Assembly: GCA_022770345.1 (NCBI GenBank)
Contig: JALEII010000113.1
Span: 1-48,757, forward strand
DNA: 48,757 nt
Direction of reading: 5' to 3'
From: Clostridiales bacterium
GTDB taxonomy: Bacteria; Bacillota; Clostridia; Oscillospirales; Oscillospiraceae
Under the pieces are notes generated by a model, which was not told the DNA's origin, made no database searches, and was given only the letters and a program-made list of their open reading frames with translations. Position 1 is the stretch's first letter. Each line of letters begins with the position of its first letter. The position numbers and the translations under genes are program-made. Positions 16,883-26,088 of the stretch are shown here, in pieces.

Positions 16883-17425
16883 TTACAGGAATCGAAAATT
16901 TGTGAGGGCAAGCGACAAAATGCGCTCCCCGTCCTGGAAAATTTCGGTGAAAGTGGGCATATCCTCGTTATCCAGCGTCACGCTGAGCCGCAGCGGAACG
17001 CCCTGGTAAGTTTCGTCGATGGTCAGACCTTCTTTCCCTTCGTCGGTGAGGTACCCGCCCCGGAGGGCATGGAGCAACACCCACACGGAGGAAATGGGAC
17101 TCATGGTCCCCTGGGCCAGCATGGGAAAGGCCAGGGCCTGGCCGTCAAAGGTCAGGCTCCCAGAGCCGGAGGACAATTCCCCGGTGATGCCGGAAAGGGA
17201 CTCCGGGGCGGTGACGGTGAACGTCACGGCGTCGGAATTGCCGCATTCGCAGTCCATGGAGAAAACGTACTCCTCTTTTCCAATGTAGGCCCGAACCTCC
17301 GCCGTGAAGGCGCAGCCGTTGGAATCGTTCATGCGCTGCCGCAGGGACATGCCCCGTGGGGTGTTGCCTTGTCCGCAGCCGGTAAAAAAAAGAACCAGAA
17401 TCAGGGGCAAGAGGAGTTTTTTCAT
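16883..17425 (-). CDS. Lipoprotein (GerS/YdcC-like outer-membrane-lipoprotein-sorting fold, tentative)
   Basis: MKKLLLPLILVLFFTGCGQG lipobox; later part TYQGVPLRLSVTLDNEDMPTFTEIFQDGERILSLALTNFRF. Confidence 0.6.
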   Translation of the reverse strand: MKKLLLPLILVLFFTGCGQGNTPRGMSLRQRMNDSNGCAFTAEVRAYIGKEEYVFSMDCECGNSDAVTFTVTAPESLSGITGELSSGSGSLTFDGQALAFPMLAQGTMSPISSVWVLLHALRGGYLTDEGKEGLTIDETYQGVPLRLSVTLDNEDMPTFTEIFQDGERILSLALTNFRFL

Positions 17426-17436
17426 CAAATCCCGCC

Positions 17437-18279
17437 TTATTTCAGAAGTCGGGGAAGGGCGTTCAGCAGATCGCTGGGCAGCATGGCATATTCGCCCAAT
17501 TCCTGGGCGCACAGGTCCCCGGCGGCTCCGTGGAGAAAGGCGGCGCAGGCGGCGGCCTCCAGGGGCGGTATCCCCTGGCCCACCAGGCTGACTGTCATGC
17601 CCGCCAGTATGTCTCCGCTGCCGCCGACGGCCATGCCGGGGTTGCCGGTGGGATTCTCAAAGACCCGATTGCCGTCCGTAATGACGGTCCCGGCACCTTT
17701 CAGCACCAGAATGCAGTTGTACTCCCTGGCGAATGCCTGTGCCTCCCGGACTCGGTCCTTGGGGAACCGGCCCGTGAGCCGGGCGAACTCTCCGGCGTGG
17801 GGCGTCAGAATGGTAACGCCTGTCCTTCCCCGCAGGAAATCTATATGCCGGGAAAGGAGATTTATGCCGTCGGCATCGAGAATAACGGGCTTTTCAAACT
17901 CCAAAAAAACGGTTTTTAGAACTTCCCAGGCGCCGCTCCCCTGCCCTATGCCGCAGCCGATGAGCAGGGCGTCCATATTCTTCATCCGCCTCCGAACTTC
18001 GGCCACCGCCTCCGGGCCGTAGCCCTTTCCGTCGTCCGGCAATGGGAACACTACCGGCTCCAGCAGCTTCCCGGCGAGAATGGGATAGACGCACCGGGGC
18101 GTTCCCAGATACACAAGCCCTGCCCCGGTCCGCAAAGCCCCCATGGCCGCCAGGGCCGCCGCACCGGTATAGCCCTCGCTGCCGCAGAGCAGCAGAATTT
18201 TGCCGAAATCCCCCTTATGGGCCGCCCTCCGCCGGGGCGGAAAGTAGGAGCGCACGCGCTCCGGGTCCAGAATTTCCAT
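17437..18279 (-). CDS. nnrD: ADP-dependent NAD(P)H-hydrate dehydratase
   Basis: HKGDFGKILLLCGSEGYTGAAALAAMGALRTGAGLVYLGTP, ILTPHAGEFARLTG, GNPGMAVGGSGDILAGM. Confidence 0.92.
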   Translation of the reverse strand: MEILDPERVRSYFPPRRRAAHKGDFGKILLLCGSEGYTGAAALAAMGALRTGAGLVYLGTPRCVYPILAGKLLEPVVFPLPDDGKGYGPEAVAEVRRRMKNMDALLIGCGIGQGSGAWEVLKTVFLEFEKPVILDADGINLLSRHIDFLRGRTGVTILTPHAGEFARLTGRFPKDRVREAQAFAREYNCILVLKGAGTVITDGNRVFENPTGNPGMAVGGSGDILAGMTVSLVGQGIPPLEAAACAAFLHGAAGDLCAQELGEYAMLPSDLLNALPRLLK

Positions 18280-18338
18280 GGAAATCTCCTCCTTTGCCGT
18301 TTATTCTATTTCCTTCCAGGGAAAATGTCAATTAGGGG

Positions 18339-18367
18339 TTGCATTTTTTGAAAGGATGTGCTATGAT
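18339..18367 (+). promoter_or_regulatory. Promoter of the T-box-pheST operon
   Basis: TTGCAT - 17 nt - TATGAT. Confidence 0.65.
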
Positions 18368-18379
18368 TCTGGTATAAAG

Positions 18380-18650
18380 TGAATACAAATGAAGCGTTGA
18401 TCGGGTTGTCCTGTTCCGAAACGGGTCCTGCAGCGAGGCGGGTTTGGTGGAAGCCGCCGGAGCCGGGGATGGGGCGTTCTCCCGGGAGCTGCAGGGCGGA
18501 AACCGGTTTTTTGGAAAGTAGGCTCTGCCGGGCAATGCCGTTATCCATTACAGGCGTGATTGCGCCAAAGTGCGCCGAAAGGCGAATGTGGGTGGTACCA
18601 CGGAGGAAGTTCCTTCGTCCCTTTGTTTGGGATGGGGAACTATTTTTTTG
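18380..18650 (+). ncRNA. T-box riboswitch leader (tRNA-Phe inferred) upstream of pheST
   Basis: GGGTGGTACCACGG T-box sequence (~18590-18603); CCTGCAG/CTGCAGG stem I arms; distal GGTGGAAGCC loop; candidate TTC specifier near 18477; terminator AGTTCCTTCGTCCC-tttgttt-GGGATGGGGAACT + TTTTTTT. Confidence 0.88.
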
Positions 18651-18679
18651 TATTTTTTCATACCGGAAGGAGTTATCAC

Positions 18680-19723
18680 ATGAAAGAACAACTCAACGAG
18701 ATTCGACAGAAGGCCATTTCCCGGCTGGAAAATTCGGACACGCTGGCCGCTTTGGAAGAACTGCGGCTGCAATTTTTGGGCAAAAAGGGCGAAGTGACGG
18801 CCCTGCTAAAGCAGATGGGCAAGCTGTCCCCGGAGGAGCGGCCCGTGATGGGCCAGTTGGCTAACCAGGTCCGTGCCGACATCGAAGGGATGCTGGCCGA
18901 GCGGAAGCAGGAACTGGAAGCCCATGCGCTGGATGCCAAGCTGAAAGCCGAGGCCCTGGACGTGACAATTCCCGGCGACGAGATGACCTTCGGTCATCAG
19001 CACCCCATGAATCAGGTGCTTCAAGAAATCAAAGACATCTTCACCGGCATGGGCTACCAGATCGTGGACGGTCCGGAGGTGGAACTGGCCGAGTACAACT
19101 TCACCCGGCTGAACATCGAGGAGGGTCACCCCTCCCGGGACCGGTCCGACACCTTCTACTTCACCGATGACGATTCCCTGCTGCTTCGGACCCAAACCAG
19201 CCCCATGCAGGTCCGGGTCATGGAGAACACCAAACCTCCCATCTGCATCCTGGCCCCAGGCCGGGTATACCGGAAGGATGAGGCCGACGCCACCCACTCC
19301 CCAATGTTCCATCAGATTGAGGGCCTGGTGGTGGATGAGGGCATCACTATGGGCGACCTGAAAGGCGCTCTGGTAACACTGATGAAGCGTATTTACGGCG
19401 AGCAGGCAGTCATGCGCTTCCGTCCCCATCACTTCCCCTTCACCGAGCCCAGCTGCGAAATGGATATGCAGTGCCATAAGTGCCACGGCACCGGCGAGGT
19501 GGACGGTCAGGTCTGCTCCACCTGTCACGGCGAGGGCTGGATCGAGCTGCTGGGTGCCGGTATGGTCCACCCGAAGGTTCTGGAAGGCTGCGGGATCGAT
19601 CCCAAGCGCTACTCCGGCTTCGCCTTCGGCATGGGCCTGGAGCGAATGGCCATGGGCCGCATGAAGATCAATGACCTGCGGCTCATTTTCGACAACGACA
19701 TTCGGTTCCTGAATCAGTTCTAA
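18680..19723 (+). CDS. pheS: Phenylalanyl-tRNA synthetase alpha subunit
   Basis: FGHQHPMNQVLQEI, LLRTQTSPMQVRVM, HSPMFHQIEGLVVD, GFAFGMGLERMAM. Confidence 0.97.
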   Translation: MKEQLNEIRQKAISRLENSDTLAALEELRLQFLGKKGEVTALLKQMGKLSPEERPVMGQLANQVRADIEGMLAERKQELEAHALDAKLKAEALDVTIPGDEMTFGHQHPMNQVLQEIKDIFTGMGYQIVDGPEVELAEYNFTRLNIEEGHPSRDRSDTFYFTDDDSLLLRTQTSPMQVRVMENTKPPICILAPGRVYRKDEADATHSPMFHQIEGLVVDEGITMGDLKGALVTLMKRIYGEQAVMRFRPHHFPFTEPSCEMDMQCHKCHGTGEVDGQVCSTCHGEGWIELLGAGMVHPKVLEGCGIDPKRYSGFAFGMGLERMAMGRMKINDLRLIFDNDIRFLNQF

Positions 19724-19735
19724 GGAGGGCATCTC

Positions 19736-22120
19736 ATGAAACTCAACAGAAAATGGATCAACGAGGAATTTGTAGACCTCTCCAACGTTTCCGATAAGGA
19801 CTTCGTGGAGACCCTCACGGTGTTCGGCCAGAAGGTAGAGACCTACGAGCGGCTGGACAGCGAAATGAAAAACGTGGTAGTGGGCAAGGTCCTGTCCATG
19901 ACCCGCCATGAAAACTCCGACCATATGTGGGTCTGTCAGGTGGACGTAGGCAAGGACGAACCGGTGCAGATCGTTACCGGCGCACAGAACGTCCACGAGG
20001 GGGATCTGGTCCCCGCTGCCCTGCACAATTCCTATCTGCCCGGCGGCGTGCATATCACCAAGGGCAAGCTCCGGGGCGTGGCCTCCAACGGTATGCTCTG
20101 CTCCCTGAAGGAGTTGGGCCTGACCCTGGGCGACTTCCCCTATGCGATTGAAGATGGCATTTGGATTTTGCAGGAGGACTGCAAGCCCGGCGACGACATC
20201 AACACCGTCATCGGCAACGACGATACGGTCGTTGATTTTGAAATTACCAACAACCGTCCCGACTGCTATTCCATCATCGGTCTGGCTCGGGAGGCTGCCG
20301 CCGCTTTCGGTCAGGAAATGCGCCACCATGAGCCGGTGGTCCACGGCAGCAATGCCGGGACCATCTTTGACAAGCTGGACGTGGAGACGGAAGCCACGGA
20401 CCTGTGCAGCCGCTACACCGCCCGGATGGTGGCCAATGTCAAAATTGGTCCTTCCCCCAAGTGGCTCCGGCAGCGGCTCCGTGCCAACGGCATCCGGTCC
20501 ATCAACAACATCGTGGACATCACCAACTATGTGATGCTGGAATACGGCCAGCCCATGCACGCTTTTGACTATCGTTATGTGCAGTCCGGCAAGATTATCG
20601 TCCGCCGCAGCGCCGAGGGCGAGACATTGACCACCCTGGACGGGTCCGTGCGGCCCCTGAAGCCCGGTATGCTGGTCATTGCCGACGAGGAAAAGCCCAT
20701 CGGACTGGCGGGTATCATGGGCGGCAAAAATTCCGAAATTCTGCCTACCACCACCCAGGTGGTCTTTGAGTCCGCCAACTTCGACGGTACGTCCATCCGC
20801 CAGACCGCTCTGGCGCTTGGCATGCGGACGGAGGCTTCCGGCAAGTTTGAAAAGCACCTGGACCCCATGGTGACCCTACCTGCGGTGCAGCGGGCATGCG
20901 AACTGGTGGAACTGCTCCAGTGCGGCGACGTGCTGGACGGTGTCATCGATATTCTGAATGATATCCCGGAGGAGAAGGTTATTCCCCTGGAGCCGGAGGC
21001 TATCAATGCCCTGCTGGGTACGAATATTCCCGAAGCGGATATGGTGGAGTACCTGCGGCGGCTGGAGGTGCCGGTGGTCAACGGCATGATCCATGTTCCC
21101 TCCTGGCGGCCGGACCTGAACCTGATGGCCGACATTGCCGAGGAAGTGGGCCGGTCCTATGGCTACAATGAGATTCCGACCACGGCCTTCAAGACCTCCA
21201 CTCAGGGCGGCTATTCCCCTTTTATGGAGTTCGAGAACAAGACCGGCGTGCTGTGCCGGGGGCTGGGCTTCAGTGAGATCATCACCTATTCCTTTGTGTC
21301 TCCCAGCATTTTCAACCAAATTCGTTTGCCCAAGGATTCCCCTTTGCGGAATGCTCTGAAAATCCAGAACCCCCTGGGCGAGGACACGTCCATTATGCGG
21401 ACCATTGCCCTGCCCTCTATGCTGGACATTCTCTCCCGGAACTATGCCTATCACAACAAGGCTGTGAAACTCTACGAGCTGGCAAAAATCTATCTGCCCC
21501 AGGAGGGCCAGCCTCTGCCCAGAGAGCCCAAAATGCTGGTGCTGGGCAGCTACGGCGCTCACGAGACCTTCTTCCGGCTCAAGGGCGAGGTGGAGGCCAT
21601 CTTCTCGGCCCTGAATCTGCCCAAGGCCGAGTATGAGGCAGAATCCAATCATCCCGCATTCCATCCGGGCCGCTGTGCGAAGGTTTCCATGGGTGGCAAG
21701 GTTCTGGGCTATCTGGGCCAGATTCATCCGCTGGTGGCCAAGAACTACGGCATCGACGGCGAAATATACTGCGCCGAACTGGATCTGACGGATGCCTTTG
21801 CTCTGCGGCTGCCGGACCCCACCTATCACCCCCTGCCCAAGTACCCCGGCGTCAGCCGTGACCTGGCCATCGTCTGCGACGAAAATATCACCGTGGCCCA
21901 AGCCGAGGCGGTCATCTCCGCCGCTGGTGGCAAGCTGCTGCGGTCCGTGAAGCTCTTTGACGTGTACCGGGGCATTGGTGTACCGGAACACAAGAAGAGC
22001 CTGGCTTTCTCCATGGAGCTGCGGGCGGATGATCGGACCCTGACCGATGCGGATTCTGAGGGGACCGTGGCGAAAATCCTCGCCGCTTTGGCCGAAAAGC
22101 TGAACGCAACCCTTCGCTGA
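19736..22120 (+). CDS. pheT: Phenylalanyl-tRNA synthetase beta subunit
   Basis: [67 protein letters not shown]-like [13 protein letters not shown]. Confidence 0.97.
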   Translation: MKLNRKWINEEFVDLSNVSDKDFVETLTVFGQKVETYERLDSEMKNVVVGKVLSMTRHENSDHMWVCQVDVGKDEPVQIVTGAQNVHEGDLVPAALHNSYLPGGVHITKGKLRGVASNGMLCSLKELGLTLGDFPYAIEDGIWILQEDCKPGDDINTVIGNDDTVVDFEITNNRPDCYSIIGLAREAAAAFGQEMRHHEPVVHGSNAGTIFDKLDVETEATDLCSRYTARMVANVKIGPSPKWLRQRLRANGIRSINNIVDITNYVMLEYGQPMHAFDYRYVQSGKIIVRRSAEGETLTTLDGSVRPLKPGMLVIADEEKPIGLAGIMGGKNSEILPTTTQVVFESANFDGTSIRQTALALGMRTEASGKFEKHLDPMVTLPAVQRACELVELLQCGDVLDGVIDILNDIPEEKVIPLEPEAINALLGTNIPEADMVEYLRRLEVPVVNGMIHVPSWRPDLNLMADIAEEVGRSYGYNEIPTTAFKTSTQGGYSPFMEFENKTGVLCRGLGFSEIITYSFVSPSIFNQIRLPKDSPLRNALKIQNPLGEDTSIMRTIALPSMLDILSRNYAYHNKAVKLYELAKIYLPQEGQPLPREPKMLVLGSYGAHETFFRLKGEVEAIFSALNLPKAEYEAESNHPAFHPGRCAKVSMGGKVLGYLGQIHPLVAKNYGIDGEIYCAELDLTDAFALRLPDPTYHPLPKYPGVSRDLAIVCDENITVAQAEAVISAAGGKLLRSVKLFDVYRGIGVPEHKKSLAFSMELRADDRTLTDADSEGTVAKILAALAEKLNATLR

Positions 22121-22211
22121 ACATCTGTTCAAAATAATTCTCCCGGAGGGGCTTTACAGCCGGGGAAAAATCGGCTATAATAGGCATAGATTTTTTCGGG
22201 AGGTGGTTTCC

Positions 22212-22469
22212 ATGACCGACAACAACAGCACCATCAAGTTTACGGTTCCCAGCGACGATAAGGAGAATATGCGCCGCATCCTGCACTGCGTTTTTGACGC
22301 ACTGACGGAGAAGGGCTATAATCCCATCAATCAGATCGTGGGCTACCTTCTTACGGAGGATCCTACGTATATCACCAACTACAACAACGCCCGGAGCATG
22401 ATCTGCAAGCTGGATCGGGACGAGCTGTTGCAGGAGTTGGTTCGGTGCTATCTGTTCGAGAAACCGTAA
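22212..22469 (+). CDS. ireB: IreB/UPF0297 family regulatory phosphoprotein
   Basis: [58 protein letters not shown]. Confidence 0.92.
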   Translation: MTDNNSTIKFTVPSDDKENMRRILHCVFDALTEKGYNPINQIVGYLLTEDPTYITNYNNARSMICKLDRDELLQELVRCYLFEKP

Positions 22470-22479
22470 TCTTACACAA

Positions 22480-22517
22480 GCGCCGGGAGACTCTTGGCAG
22501 AGTCTCCCGGAATTTTG
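22480..22517 (+). terminator. Hairpin after ireB
   Basis: CCGGGAGACTC-ttggca-GAGTCTCCCGG followed by AATTTTG. Confidence 0.6.
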
Positions 22518-22535
22518 AACGCAGGAGGATTGTTT

Positions 22536-22823
22536 ATGGCTGAGGAGAAGATCCTGATGTATAAGGGCCATCCGCTGATGCGTAAGGGCAATTTGCTCTA
22601 CTACGGCTCTATGGCGGATTCCCACATTGTCATGCTCCAGATTCTGGAGACCAAAGAGGTCAACGGGGAGCCTATTGCGTCCCGTGTGGCCATCCAGCTG
22701 CAGCTTACCGACCCCAATGTGAAGGGCCGGGGCCGGGTGGTCAAGAAGGGCGAAAAATCCGGATTGTACACCGCTCTGGATTTCGGAAGCGTCTGGCTGG
22801 AGCGGGCGCTGGCTGGCAAGTAA
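22536..22823 (+). CDS. Small conserved hypothetical protein
   Basis: ORF MAEEKILMYKGHPLMRKGNLLYYGSMADSHIVMLQILETKEVNGEPIASRVAIQLQLTD with RBS GCAGGAGG. Confidence 0.7.
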   Translation: MAEEKILMYKGHPLMRKGNLLYYGSMADSHIVMLQILETKEVNGEPIASRVAIQLQLTDPNVKGRGRVVKKGEKSGLYTALDFGSVWLERALAGK

Positions 22824-22828
22824 AAACT

Positions 22829-22866
22829 TCCCCGAAGAGGCGAATGGGCTTCTTCGGGGATTTTTT
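22829..22866 (+). terminator. Rho-independent terminator
   Basis: TCCCCGAAGA...TTCTTCGGGGA + TTTTTT. Confidence 0.85.
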
Positions 22867-22875
22867 GCGTATTTT

Positions 22876-23430
22876 TCAAATATCCAGCTCTTTCAGCTTC
22901 TCACGGAGGCTCAGCAGGTCCGAAAAAGTGTCTGGACGCTTACTCGCGTCCCGTAGCAGCGCCGAGGGATGATAAAAGGCCGTCATCCAGACTCCGTTCT
23001 GCTGCTCCCAGCGGCCGTGGTCCCGGGTAATGCGATAATCGGGCCGGATGAGCCTCTGGGCGGCGATACGGCCCAGGCAGACGAGGATTTTCGGCTGTAC
23101 CAGCTGGATTTGCGCTTCCAGAAAGGGCCAGCAGGCATCCTGCTCCGTTTCCAGGGGGTCCCGGTTCTGGGGCGGGCGGCATTTGACGATGTTGGCAATG
23201 TAGCAGCGCTTCCGGTCCACATCGATGATGGAGAGCATTTCGTCCAGGAATTGCCCGGCGGCTCCCACGAAGGGAATGCCCCGCCGGTCCTCTTGCTCGC
23301 CGGGGCCTTCACCCACGAACATCAGCTTGGCCTCCCGGTTCCCGGCTTCAAAGACTACGTTGTTCCGGGTGGTGCATAAGTCACAGCTCCGGCAGGCCAT
23401 ACATTGCGCTTTCAGTTGCTCCCAATCCAT
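22876..23430 (-). CDS. Family 4-type uracil-DNA glycosylase
   Basis: CRSCDLCTTRNNVVFEAGN, MFVGEGPGEQEDRRGIPFVGAAGQFLDEML, NIVKCRPPQNRDP, HPSALLRD; Cys residues consistent with an Fe-S cluster. Confidence 0.92.
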   Translation of the reverse strand: MDWEQLKAQCMACRSCDLCTTRNNVVFEAGNREAKLMFVGEGPGEQEDRRGIPFVGAAGQFLDEMLSIIDVDRKRCYIANIVKCRPPQNRDPLETEQDACWPFLEAQIQLVQPKILVCLGRIAAQRLIRPDYRITRDHGRWEQQNGVWMTAFYHPSALLRDASKRPDTFSDLLSLREKLKELDI

Positions 23431-23431
23431 A

Positions 23432-24856
23432 TTATCGGCTCCTTCTCCGGTCCATCCGCCGTCTCCGGCGGCGATTGCGGTAATTGGCGGTGCGGACCCA
23501 GCGGACGATCAGCAGCAGGAGCATCAATCCCGCCAGGATCAGCACGGCGATGCCCAGATAACGCAAGACCATGTCCACAGTGTCGGATGTCCCAGCTTCG
23601 GAGGTAGTTCCCACATCTCCGGCAGTGGTGGCAGCCATCGCCGAGGGGTTCATAGCCACCAGATCCGACTGTGCCAGGCAGACATTCCCCTGCCATAGCT
23701 GGATCACATCCAGCACCGCACCGTTCTCAATGGGTGCCGTAAAACTTCCGCTGGTGCGGACGTAACGGACCGTGACGCTGCTCAGGCCTGTATCTGCCGG
23801 AAGCAGGGCCTTGACGGAGGCAGTGGGGCCAACGGCCACATTGTTTTCTCCGTTGGTCACAGGAATGCTGGCCCAGACCTGGCCGGGATAGAATACCTGG
23901 GCCACCTGATAATTGGTGAAGCCCACGTCCAGCATTTTGCTCATTTCCACGAACTCCCGGAAGGTTATGACTTCGTCCTCATTCTCCGGGTTGTATTCAG
24001 GGGTGGTGTTGACAACTACGCCGATGTAAGAGAGACCCCCCTGCTCTGCCATGATCATCAGGCTCCGTTTGCCCTGGGTACTGTAGGAAACTTTGCCGCC
24101 CTTGCAGCGGTCCTCCTGGTACATTTCCAAAATGTAGCGACTGATCATGTAGTTGTTGGTGAACAGGGTCTGGCTTTCGGGACGGACATCGTGGGCACCC
24201 AGACCGTACACGCCGGTGCTGAGAGCGTCCACCAGCAGATCGCTGTCCATGCAGGCCAGGGTCAGCCGCACCAGATCTCTGGCGGTGATGGTCTGGCCGT
24301 CCTCCTCAATGCCGTGGACATTCTTGAAAACCGTGTCCTTGCAGCCCAATTCCCGTGCCTTTTCGTTCATCCACTTGAGATAGGTGGTGGTGGACCCGCC
24401 GTAATATACGGCCAGGGCCACGGCAGCATCGTTGGCGGAGCCAACCATCATGCAGTACATCAGATCCTCCATGGTGATCTGCTCCCCGGCCACCAGTCCC
24501 ACCACACTGGACCCATTGGGGACCTGGTCCAGCATTTCCTGGGTAATGGTCACAACATCTCCCGATGCACCCTGCTCTACGGCGATTAGGCCCGTCATCA
24601 GCTTCACAAAGCTGCCCGGATCGAACTTCATGTCCATATTGGTCCCGTAGACCACCGTGTCGCTGTTGACCTCATAGAGAATACTGGCCTGGGCGGTATT
24701 CAGAATGGAATCCGAGCGCAACGGCACCTGAGCCTCCAGCGTATGGCACCCGGCTATGACGGAGGAATCCTCCTCCGCTGCACGGACAGGAACAAAGTTG
24801 CACCCCAGCACCAGAAGGACGGAAAGCAGCAGACAAACGAAGCGTTTCATTTTCAT
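23432..24856 (-). CDS. D-alanyl-D-alanine carboxypeptidase (serine-type, DacF-like), C-terminal TM anchor
   Basis: Signal peptide; [15 protein letters not shown] (SxxK), [12 protein letters not shown] (SxN), [15 protein letters not shown] (KxG); C-terminal TM followed by an Arg-rich tail. Confidence 0.85.
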   Translation of the reverse strand: MKMKRFVCLLLSVLLVLGCNFVPVRAAEEDSSVIAGCHTLEAQVPLRSDSILNTAQASILYEVNSDTVVYGTNMDMKFDPGSFVKLMTGLIAVEQGASGDVVTITQEMLDQVPNGSSVVGLVAGEQITMEDLMYCMMVGSANDAAVALAVYYGGSTTTYLKWMNEKARELGCKDTVFKNVHGIEEDGQTITARDLVRLTLACMDSDLLVDALSTGVYGLGAHDVRPESQTLFTNNYMISRYILEMYQEDRCKGGKVSYSTQGKRSLMIMAEQGGLSYIGVVVNTTPEYNPENEDEVITFREFVEMSKMLDVGFTNYQVAQVFYPGQVWASIPVTNGENNVAVGPTASVKALLPADTGLSSVTVRYVRTSGSFTAPIENGAVLDVIQLWQGNVCLAQSDLVAMNPSAMAATTAGDVGTTSEAGTSDTVDMVLRYLGIAVLILAGLMLLLLIVRWVRTANYRNRRRRRRMDRRRSR

Positions 24857-24884
24857 TTTTCTCCCCCAAATGCTCCCGCCGGAC

Positions 24885-24913
24885 TTGTCCGGAGGAAAGA
24901 AATCGTGTATAAT
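24885..24913 (+). promoter_or_regulatory. Promoter for the comEA-like gene/two-component operon
   Basis: TTGTCC - 17 nt - TATAAT. Confidence 0.6.
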
Positions 24914-24927
24914 ACTTTGTGAAAAGC

Positions 24928-24956
24928 ATTATACCAGTTTTCCCCGGATTCGTCAA
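24928..24956 (-). promoter_or_regulatory. Promoter for dacF-like gene
   Basis: Minus strand TTGACG - 17 nt - TATAAT. Confidence 0.65.
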
Positions 24957-24974
24957 CGGAAGGAGCGGAAGCCT

Positions 24975-25400
24975 ATGAAAAAAGCCGGTTGGGCCTTCGG
25001 AATTTTGGCCGCAGTGCTGCTGGCCTTCCTTTTAGGCCTTGCTTTGGGCCGAAATACCCGGGAGGGGTCCGTGAGTGTTTACTATGGCGCTTTCACCCCG
25101 CCTGAATTGACGGCTTCTGCCGGAAAACGCCAGACAGTCGCTGCCGATGCTTCCGATGGGAGCGAACCGGCCGCGGAGACCACTTCGGCCCCCACAGAAT
25201 CAGGTCCAGTGAATATCAATACAGCCTCTTTGGAAGATCTGCAGCGGCTTCCCGGCGTGGGACCTGTCATCGCTCAACGAATCATCGACTATCGGGAGAC
25301 CAACGGACCCTTTTCCAGCGTAGAAGCGCTCATCAATGTGAAGGGCATCGGGGAGAAAACCTTGGCGAAAATTCTGGAATACGCCTGTACGGGAGGATAA
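24975..25400 (+). CDS. ComEA-like helix-hairpin-helix protein
   Basis: N-terminal [58 protein letters not shown]. Confidence 0.88.
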   Translation: MKKAGWAFGILAAVLLAFLLGLALGRNTREGSVSVYYGAFTPPELTASAGKRQTVAADASDGSEPAAETTSAPTESGPVNINTASLEDLQRLPGVGPVIAQRIIDYRETNGPFSSVEALINVKGIGEKTLAKILEYACTGG

Positions 25401-25401
25401 T

Positions 25402-26088
25402 ATGAAAATTTGTGTAGTGGATGACGAGGACCTGCTGGTCAAAGGCATCCGATTCAATCTGAAAAACGAGGGCTACGAGGTTGTTACCGGCTCCAACGGC
25501 CTGGAAGCTGTGGACCTGGCCCGGAACGAAAGGCCGGACCTGATGGTGCTGGACGTGATGATGCCGGAAATGGACGGTTTGACCGCCTGCACGAAAATTC
25601 GGGAATTTTCCCAGGTACCCATCATTTTGCTGACGGCCAAGACCGACGACCTGGACAAGCTCATGGGCTTTGACGTTGGGGCCGACGATTATCTCACCAA
25701 GCCTTTCAACATTCTGGAACTGAAGGCCCGCATCCGGGCTCTGCTCCGCCGGTCCGGCAGCACTCAGGAGCAGGCGGAGACTGCCAACCGGCTGACCATT
25801 GGGGATATTTCCCTGGACCTGGACTCCCGGAATGCCTACGCCGGGGGAAAGCTGGCAGAGCTGACCGCCAAGGAGTTCGACGTCATTGAATTTCTCATGC
25901 GGAACGCCAACCGGGTCTATTCCCGGGAGGCTTTGCTGGACACCATCTGGGCTTTGGAGTACCGCAGCGACATCCGCACCGTGGACGTGCATATCCGCAG
26001 ACTTCGGGAAAAGCTGGAAAAGGACCCGGCAAAGCCGCAGTATATTCTAACGAAATGGGGCGTTGGCTATTACTTCCGAAAAGAATGA
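25402..26088 (+). CDS. OmpR-family response regulator
   Basis: Receiver KICVVDDEDLLVKGI, LMVLDVMMPEMDG, ILLTAKTDD, GADDYLTKPFN; winged-helix ELTAKEFDVIEFLMRN...DIRTVDVHIRRLREKLE. Confidence 0.95.
   Translation: MKICVVDDEDLLVKGIRFNLKNEGYEVVTGSNGLEAVDLARNERPDLMVLDVMMPEMDGLTACTKIREFSQVPIILLTAKTDDLDKLMGFDVGADDYLTKPFNILELKARIRALLRRSGSTQEQAETANRLTIGDISLDLDSRNAYAGGKLAELTAKEFDVIEFLMRNANRVYSREALLDTIWALEYRSDIRTVDVHIRRLREKLEKDPAKPQYILTKWGVGYYFRKE

Noticed and set aside
18806-20857. 683-aa minus-strand ORF across pheS/pheT
   Set aside because: Entirely antisense to highly conserved pheST; composition typical of shadow ORFs.
20876-22132. 418-aa minus-strand ORF opposite pheT
   Set aside because: Shadow ORF; no motifs.
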